Source: Streptomyces xantholiticus
GTDB lineage: Bacteria > Actinomycetota > Actinomycetes > Streptomycetales > Streptomycetaceae
Reading direction: 5' to 3'
Assembly (NCBI RefSeq): GCF_014651015.1
Contig: NZ_BMWB01000011.1
Location: 142,029 to 206,028, forward strand
Length of the DNA: 64,000 bases
Translations under genes and position numbers: made by a program
In this document: positions 61,147 through 64,000 of the stretch, piece after piece
How the letters are laid out: each line of letters begins with the position of its first letter
How positions within the stretch are numbered: position 1 is the stretch's first letter
Notes under the pieces: model-generated
The model's input: only the letters and a program-made list of their open reading frames with translations
The model's database searches: none
What the model was told of the DNA's origin: nothing

Positions 61147-61540
61147 ATGGGCGACGACGCGGACGACGGCGTGTACGTGGGCAACGCGGAAGGACGCGGC
61201 GCTGGGCCGGGGGTGGCTGCTCGTGCACTTCAGGGACGCCGGCGATCCGCGGCGCAGCGGGGTGGAGAACAAGTGGGGCGTCCACCCACGGGCGAGCAAC
61301 GCTCGCAATGGGTCACGCGCAAGCAGCGGACGGGCTGCTCGTGCTGATCAGCGGCCGCTTCCGGTCCGTCGCCCGGCCGGGACGTCGTGCTGGAGGACCG
61401 GAGGAGCAGGGCGACCATGTGGTCCGGGGTGGGCGGTCGACCACTCGTGGGTGGCGGAGGAGGAGTCCGCGGCCCTCACGGTCCGCCGGCCGTCGGTGCC
61501 CCGATACGCCGTGGCGCCGCCGGTGGGTCCGGCCGGGACA
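61147..61540 (+). pseudogene. Cupin-type protein gene destroyed by frameshifts
   Basis: Pieces of one protein appear in all three frames in the right order: MGDDADDGVYVGNAE; RKDAALGRGWLLVHFRDAGD then NKWGVHPR; GEQRSQWVTRKQRTG; DGLLVLISGRFRSVARPGR; DVVLED; EEQGDHVVRGGR; VDHSWVAEEESAALTVRRPSVPRYAV. At least five frame changes separate them. Streptomyces has intact small cupin-like proteins in which LLVLISGRFR, VVLEEQGDYVVWG and VDHSWxAEEDSVVLTVRWPS run together. The repeated single-base changes may be true decay or, less likely, a sequencing problem. Confidence 0.68.
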
Positions 61541-61607
61541 GCACACGGCGTGACTGCACGGCACCGCGCGGTGCCGTGCAGTCACGCCGGAAAGACCGTT
61601 CGCCCCG

Positions 61608-61847
61608 TCAGGCCGCCGAGCCGCGGGCCTGCTTCCTCGAGGCGCCGGCAGCGGTGTCCGGCTCCGGCTCCTCCTCGAAGTTCACCCGGCCCATGTGGCG
61701 GTTCATGGACTTCATCAGGGCCCACACACCCACCGCCAGCGCCGCGAAGACGAGGAAGCCCAGGACGCCCGGGGTGACCTTGTTCTCGTCGAGCTCCTTG
61801 GCGAGGGTGGCCATGTGAGTCATTGCGAGGTTTGCGCTTGCGCTCAT
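61608..61847 (-). CDS. Small single-span membrane protein downstream of mca
   Basis: A 79-residue protein: N-terminal soluble part (MTHMATLAKELDENKVTPG), one span (VLGFLVFAALAVGVWALMKSM) and a charged tail (NRHMGRVNFEEEPEPD). The start is one base after the mca stop (61847) or 8 bases inside it (61856). Small proteins of this form sit next to mca in other streptomycetes. Function unknown. Confidence 0.76.
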   Translation of the reverse strand: MSASANLAMTHMATLAKELDENKVTPGVLGFLVFAALAVGVWALMKSMNRHMGRVNFEEEPEPDTAAGASRKQARGSAA

Positions 61848-61848
61848 G

Positions 61849-62730
61849 TCAGGCATTGTCGCGGATGCCCGCGAAGAGGTCGTCCTCGGGGAGGGAGGTG
61901 TCGACGAGCGACCGGGCCAGCTCGTACTCCTCCGTGGGCCAGACCTCCTTCTGGATCTCCATCGGCACGTGGAACCAGCCGCCCTCGGGGTCGATCTGCG
62001 TGGCGTGCGCGATCAGCGCCCGGTCGCGGGTCTCGAAGAAGTCGGCGCAGGGCACGTGTGTGGTGAGCGTCCGCTCGGCGCGCTGGAACTCCTTCCAGCG
62101 CTCCAGCCACTCCCCGTACGGCGACTCCAGGCCGCGCTCCAGCAGCGCCTCGTGCAGCGCGAGGGTGCGGGGCCGGTTGAAGCCCTGGTTGTAGTAGAGC
62201 TTCTGGGGCTGGAAGGCCGGTCCGTACTCGGGCTCGGGGAACTTCTCCGCGTCGGCCGCGCCGTCGAAGGCCACCATCGTGATCTTGTGGGTCATGATGT
62301 GGTCGGGATGCGGATAGCCGCCGTTCTCGTCGTAGGTCGTGATCACCTGCGGACGGAAGTCACGGATCTTGCGCACCAGCTCGCCGGCCGCCTTGTCGAT
62401 GTCCTCGAGGGCGAAGCAGCCCTGCGGGAGCGGCGGCAGCGGGTCGCCCTCGGGCAGGCCGGAGTCGACGAAGCCGAGCCACTCCTGCTTGACGCCGAGA
62501 ATCTCACGGGCCTCGTCCATCTCCTTCCGGCGGACCTCGTGGATGTTCTCCTCGATGTAGGCGTCGCCCTGGAGCTTCGGATTGAGGATGGAGCCGCGCT
62601 CGCCTCCCGTGCAGGTCACGACCAGCACGTCCACCCCCTCGGACACATACTTGGCCATCGTCGCCGCGCCCTTGCTCGACTCGTCGTCGGGGTGGGCATG
62701 CACGGCCATCAGTCGCAGCTGCTCAGTCAA
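61849..62730 (-). CDS. mca: Mycothiol S-conjugate amidase
   Basis: A 293-residue zinc enzyme, the normal length. Motifs are LMAVHAHPDDESSKG (the HPDD zinc site), TCTGGERGSILNP, and TTYDENGGYPHPDHIMTH with the third zinc His. It cleaves mycothiol-toxin adducts to mercapturates for export and is specific to mycothiol-making actinobacteria. The TTG at 62730 (LTEQLRL) is preferred, with GAGGA upstream; the longer frame to 62829 has an implausible N-terminus and would overlap the divergent gene. Confidence 0.93.
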   Translation of the reverse strand: MTEQLRLMAVHAHPDDESSKGAATMAKYVSEGVDVLVVTCTGGERGSILNPKLQGDAYIEENIHEVRRKEMDEAREILGVKQEWLGFVDSGLPEGDPLPPLPQGCFALEDIDKAAGELVRKIRDFRPQVITTYDENGGYPHPDHIMTHKITMVAFDGAADAEKFPEPEYGPAFQPQKLYYNQGFNRPRTLALHEALLERGLESPYGEWLERWKEFQRAERTLTTHVPCADFFETRDRALIAHATQIDPEGGWFHVPMEIQKEVWPTEEYELARSLVDTSLPEDDLFAGIRDNA

Positions 62731-62827
62731 GACTCGATCCTCAATGAATAGTCGCGTCGTGCAACTTCTATAGTGACGGAATCGGTGGTCGGAAAATTCC
62801 GGCCTCCGGCGCTCGAAAGGAACGATC

Positions 62828-63235
62828 ATGGCGGCTGTCGGCGAGAAGCTCCCCCAGGGACGCTACGGGCGCTCTGCGGACGAGCGCGCCGACCGCAGGC
62901 TGCGGATCGTGGGCGCCGTGCTCGGCACCGCCATGCTCGGCCTGGTCGGCTGGTTCGGCTACGACTACGTCGCCGGTACGCGGATCAGCGCCGAAGTGAT
63001 CAAGTTCGATGTGACGGAGGGCGCCGACGAGGTCCAGGTGCACCTCGAGGTGCGCAAGGACGAGCAGGCGACCGGCAGCTGCACGCTGCGCGCCCTCGCG
63101 AAGGACGGCGGCGAGGTGGGCCGGCTGGACGTGCGGATCGACCGGCAGGGTGGGAACCGCATCGACGAGGTCGTCACCATCCGTACGACCCGGCAGGCGA
63201 CAGCCGCGGAACTGATGGGCTGCACCGCCGCGTGA
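62828..63235 (+). CDS. DUF4307 membrane protein
   Basis: A 135-residue protein with a short cytoplasmic N-terminus (LPQGRYGRSADERADRRLRI), one span (VGAVLGTAMLGLVGWFGYDYV) and an outer beta-rich domain (SAEVIKFDVTEGADEVQVHLEV, SCTLRALAKDGGEVGRLDV) with two Cys. This is the actinobacterial DUF4307 family, commonly next to mca. GAAAGGAACG precedes the ATG. Role unknown. Confidence 0.88.
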   Translation: MAAVGEKLPQGRYGRSADERADRRLRIVGAVLGTAMLGLVGWFGYDYVAGTRISAEVIKFDVTEGADEVQVHLEVRKDEQATGSCTLRALAKDGGEVGRLDVRIDRQGGNRIDEVVTIRTTRQATAAELMGCTAA

Positions 63236-63397
63236 CAATCCGCCCACTCCGCTGAACTGGGATTCTTCATCTCCAGCGGGTTTCGTCCTCCCCCTTTCGC
63301 GCCGGAATTGTTAGGCTCGTGGTTTCGCCCGCCCAGGGAGGAACATCCTTCTCGGTAGGGCGATGCTTTGTATTCCCAGTACCTACGAGGAGCACCT

Positions 63398-63895
63398 GTG
63401 ACCCAGACCAGCGACAACGTCACCTGGCTTACCCAGGAGGCGTACAACCAGCTCAAGGCCGAGCTGGAGTACCTGTCTGGTCCCGCGCGCACCGAGATCG
63501 CCAAGAAGATCGAGGCGGCGCGTGAGGAGGGCGACCTGCGGGAGAACGGCGGGTACCACGCGGCCAAGGAGGAGCAGGGCAAGCAGGAGCTCCGTGTGCG
63601 CCAGCTGACCCAGCTCCTGGACAACGCGAAGGTCGGCGAGGCCCCGGCGGACGACGGCATCGTCGAGCCCGGCATGGTCGTCACGATCGCCTTCGACGGC
63701 GACGAGGACGACACCCTGACGTTCCTGATGGCGTCCCGCGAGTACGCGAGCGCGGACATCGAGACGTATTCGCCGCAGTCGCCGCTGGGCGCCGGCGTGA
63801 ACGGCAAGAAGGTCGGCGACGACGCGGAGTACGAGCTGCCGAACGGCAAGACCGCCTCGGTCAGGATCCTCGCGGCCAAGCCGTACTCCGGCTGA
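63398..63895 (+). CDS. greA: Transcription elongation factor GreA
   Basis: A 165-residue protein: the N-terminal coiled-coil (WLTQEAYNQLKAELEYLSGP to REEGDLRENGGYHAAKEEQGKQELRVRQL) carries the acidic tip DL-E that enters the RNA polymerase channel. The C-terminal domain has SPLGAGVNGKKVGDDAEYEL. It rescues stalled polymerase by stimulating transcript cleavage. The GTG at 63398 has GAGGAG at a good distance. Confidence 0.94.
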   Translation: MTQTSDNVTWLTQEAYNQLKAELEYLSGPARTEIAKKIEAAREEGDLRENGGYHAAKEEQGKQELRVRQLTQLLDNAKVGEAPADDGIVEPGMVVTIAFDGDEDDTLTFLMASREYASADIETYSPQSPLGAGVNGKKVGDDAEYELPNGKTASVRILAAKPYSG

Positions 63896-63940
63896 GCCGG
63901 CAGACGGACACACGAAGGGGCCGGACCGCGTCACGGCGGT

Positions 63941-64000
63941 TTCTAGGGATCGTCGCAACACGTGGTCGTGTTGATCAGGCCGCGAGTAGTTTATGCAGGC
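63941..64000. other. Right edge: possible start of a mobile-element end
   Basis: After GTTTCTAG the text changes character. A CAACACG-TGGT-CGTGTTG hairpin (63956-63973) precedes a minus-strand frame that would end LHKLLAA-stop. This resembles the 3' end of a transposase gene near an insertion-sequence terminus, but only 60 bases are visible. Confidence 0.25.

Overview
The window is a high-GC, densely coded stretch of an actinomycete chromosome, almost certainly Streptomyces. The evidence is G/C-rich third codon positions, GTG/TTG starts, four-base gene overlaps (ATGA, GTGA), chaplins and a rodlin, mycothiol amidase Mca, GTP-type PEP carboxykinase, DUF4307, and several genes whose -10 element sits about 7 bases before the start codon. 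No rRNA, tRNA, CRISPR array or complete mobile element was seen. All names come from reading the sequence; no database search was possible.

Layout. 1-5.2 kb: end of a winged-helix protein, a prepilin peptidase, a DUF192 protein, and a two-gene unit ending in a fused deacetylase-like/glycosyltransferase protein. 5.6-8.5 kb: a sortase-type (LAHTG) surface protein, an ECF sigma factor of SigE type and a small membrane protein, then two hypothetical genes. 8.5-17.8 kb: a twelve-gene minus-strand Tad (Flp) pilus locus running from a zinc-ribbon protein through CpaB, CpaE, two TadE proteins, CpaF, TadB, TadC, Flp pilin and a TadG-like protein to a lipoprotein and an OmpA-domain protein. 17.9-23.6 kb: a GH18 chitinase under a DasR-like operator, a divergent Nramp transporter, an M14 carboxypeptidase and a zinc-ribbon membrane protein.

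24-30.3 kb is a divergent D-amino-acid cluster: amino acid deaminase and D-aminoacylase on the plus strand; sugar-type kinase, IclR regulator and RidA on the minus strand, followed by a broken GntP permease. A palindrome between the two arms is a likely operator. The kinase carries a low-complexity insertion of about 136 residues. 30.5-35 kb holds an rmlA gene with an internal deletion, a collagen-like secreted protein, and a glycosyltransferase-methyltransferase fusion overlapped by a TPR membrane protein. 35.8-40.1 kb is a cell-surface cluster: a two-cysteine chaplin, a small secreted protein, a VKOR-type thiol oxidase, a rodlin and a cysteine-less chaplin.

40.1-48.7 kb: PrmC-like methyltransferase, AlaA-type aminotransferase, a hypothetical protein, a secreted beta-propeller/Ig-like protein, pckG, a TrhA/hemolysin III protein and a TetR regulator. 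48.8-55.6 kb: a secreted copper-radical oxidase of galactose oxidase/GlxA type and a three-gene overlapping set of glycosyltransferases. 55.7-64 kb: a DUF255 thioredoxin-like protein, a 1069-residue STAND/TPR protein, the wreck of a cupin-type gene, a small membrane protein, mca, a DUF4307 protein and greA.

The recurring theme is the cell surface: pili, chaplins and rodlin, a collagen-like protein, a sortase substrate, secreted oxidase and chitinase, and glycan synthases. The window also has three decayed genes (gntP, rmlA, the cupin gene) and low-complexity repeat insertions inside two genes.
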